Of a stretch of 64,000 nucleotides of DNA, positions 63,820-64,000 are shown piece after piece. The notes under the pieces were generated by a model. It saw only the letters and a program-made list of their open reading frames with translations. It made no database searches and was not told where the DNA came from. Location: positions 558,001-622,000 of the forward strand of contig JADJNF010000001.1 of the NCBI GenBank assembly GCA_016714445.1, in the 5' to 3' direction. The first letter of the stretch is position 1. Each line of letters opens with the position of its first letter. The position numbers were made by a program, and so were the translations under genes. Source of the DNA: Saprospiraceae bacterium. Lineage in GTDB: Bacteria > Bacteroidota > Bacteroidia > Chitinophagales > Saprospiraceae.

Positions 63820-63971
63820 GAAAAATTATGTCTTCATTATAAAGACGATGTTTCACATGTCTTTATTAAATTTCGACGATATATGTCTTTATAGACAAGC
63901 TTCGCTTCGTCCTTACTCAAAATCAATACATTGGTTAAAGCATTTTTCGCAAACCAATTTATTTTGAGTAT
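63795..63971 (+). repeat. Dispersed structured repeat, copy C (at RAYT 3' end)
   Basis: This 177-base copy overlaps the RAYT stop codon by 25 bases. It has the same length as copy A, with only scattered substitutions (e.g. ACCGAGG for ACCGACG). It folds into an AT-rich first hairpin (ATAATTTTCTC/GAGAAAAATTAT), small GTCTT..AAGAC stems, and a long right-end hairpin with TACTCAAAAT and ATTTTGAGTA arms. Confidence 0.92.
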
Positions 63972-64000
63972 AAAATGGGTTAAATACTGATACTAACAAG

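Noticed and set aside
63683..63967. Open frame through the RAYT end and repeat copy C
   Set aside because: It is a shadow frame of the RAYT gene and the AT-rich repeat, with no independent family signal.
1..64000. CRISPR array, prophage, toxin-antitoxin or defence island
   Set aside because: No regularly spaced repeats, phage structural genes, cas genes, or restriction or antitoxin families were seen; the SNF2 helicase stands alone.

Overview
The window looks like a chromosomal segment of a low-GC member of the Bacteroidota, most likely a Saprospiria relative. The support is a type IX secretion (T9SS) sorting tail and dockerin-type repeat on the large surface protein at 60560-62770, a sphingolipid synthesis operon at the left edge, a futalosine-type menaquinone gene, many SpII lipoproteins, AraC regulators, and several TAnnTTTG boxes typical of Bacteroidota sigma factors. 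No rRNA, CRISPR array, prophage or secretion island is visible. One tRNA (Arg, anticodon CCU) lies at 30855-30926.

Layout. 1-5.2 kb (+): end of serine palmitoyltransferase, a GNAT-type ceramide synthase candidate, a CerR-like reductase, a lipid kinase, a DMT transporter and YigZ, tightly packed. 5.2-8.9 kb (-): OmpH-like lipoprotein and a SNF2 helicase. 9.1-11.2 kb (+): threonine catabolism (tdh-kbl), closed by a bidirectional terminator against nrdA. 11.3-14.8 kb (-): class Ia ribonucleotide reductase (nrdB then nrdA), preceded by an AT-rich gap with three perfect DnaA boxes. 15.2-24.3 kb: CorA-type transporter, AsmA-like protein, ABC exporter, PUR-domain protein, futalosine hydrolase, DUF3810. 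24.5-28.8 kb (+): a probable periplasmic sugar-oxidation cluster (two TIM-barrel isomerases, GMC oxidoreductase, gluconate-dehydrogenase subunit 3). 28.8-30.7 kb (-): FAD oxidase, MmcQ protein, GTP cyclohydrolase II. 31-36.4 kb (-), next to the tRNA: accessory-looking genes including a beta-propeller/amidohydrolase fusion. 36.8-42.7 kb (-): DUF4412, Cry-DASH, SDR, TlpA-like lipoprotein, PurU. 43-56 kb: envelope, stress and regulation genes (porins, YtxH, cupin, P-type ATPase, Dps, AraC, CbpM/CbpA). 56-60 kb: decayed photolyase genes around pfkB and an orphan TIGR03643 gene, then an acyl-CoA reductase split by a one-base frame change. 60.5-64 kb: the T9SS surface protein and a RAYT transposase.

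The most notable structure is a RAYT (Y1 HUH transposase) at 63226-63819 whose last codons lie inside a 177-bp structured repeat. Two more same-strand copies of this repeat lie at 36438-36614 and 53921-54122. This is a self-consistent RAYT/REP-like mobile system. A 34-bp perfect palindrome is embedded in frame in the RAYT gene. Other leads are a photolyase pseudogene with four in-frame TAG codons and no other stop or frameshift, an A AAA AAG slippery heptamer at the acyl-CoA reductase frame change, and DnaA boxes upstream of nrdBA. All functional calls come from reading motifs by eye; no database search was run.
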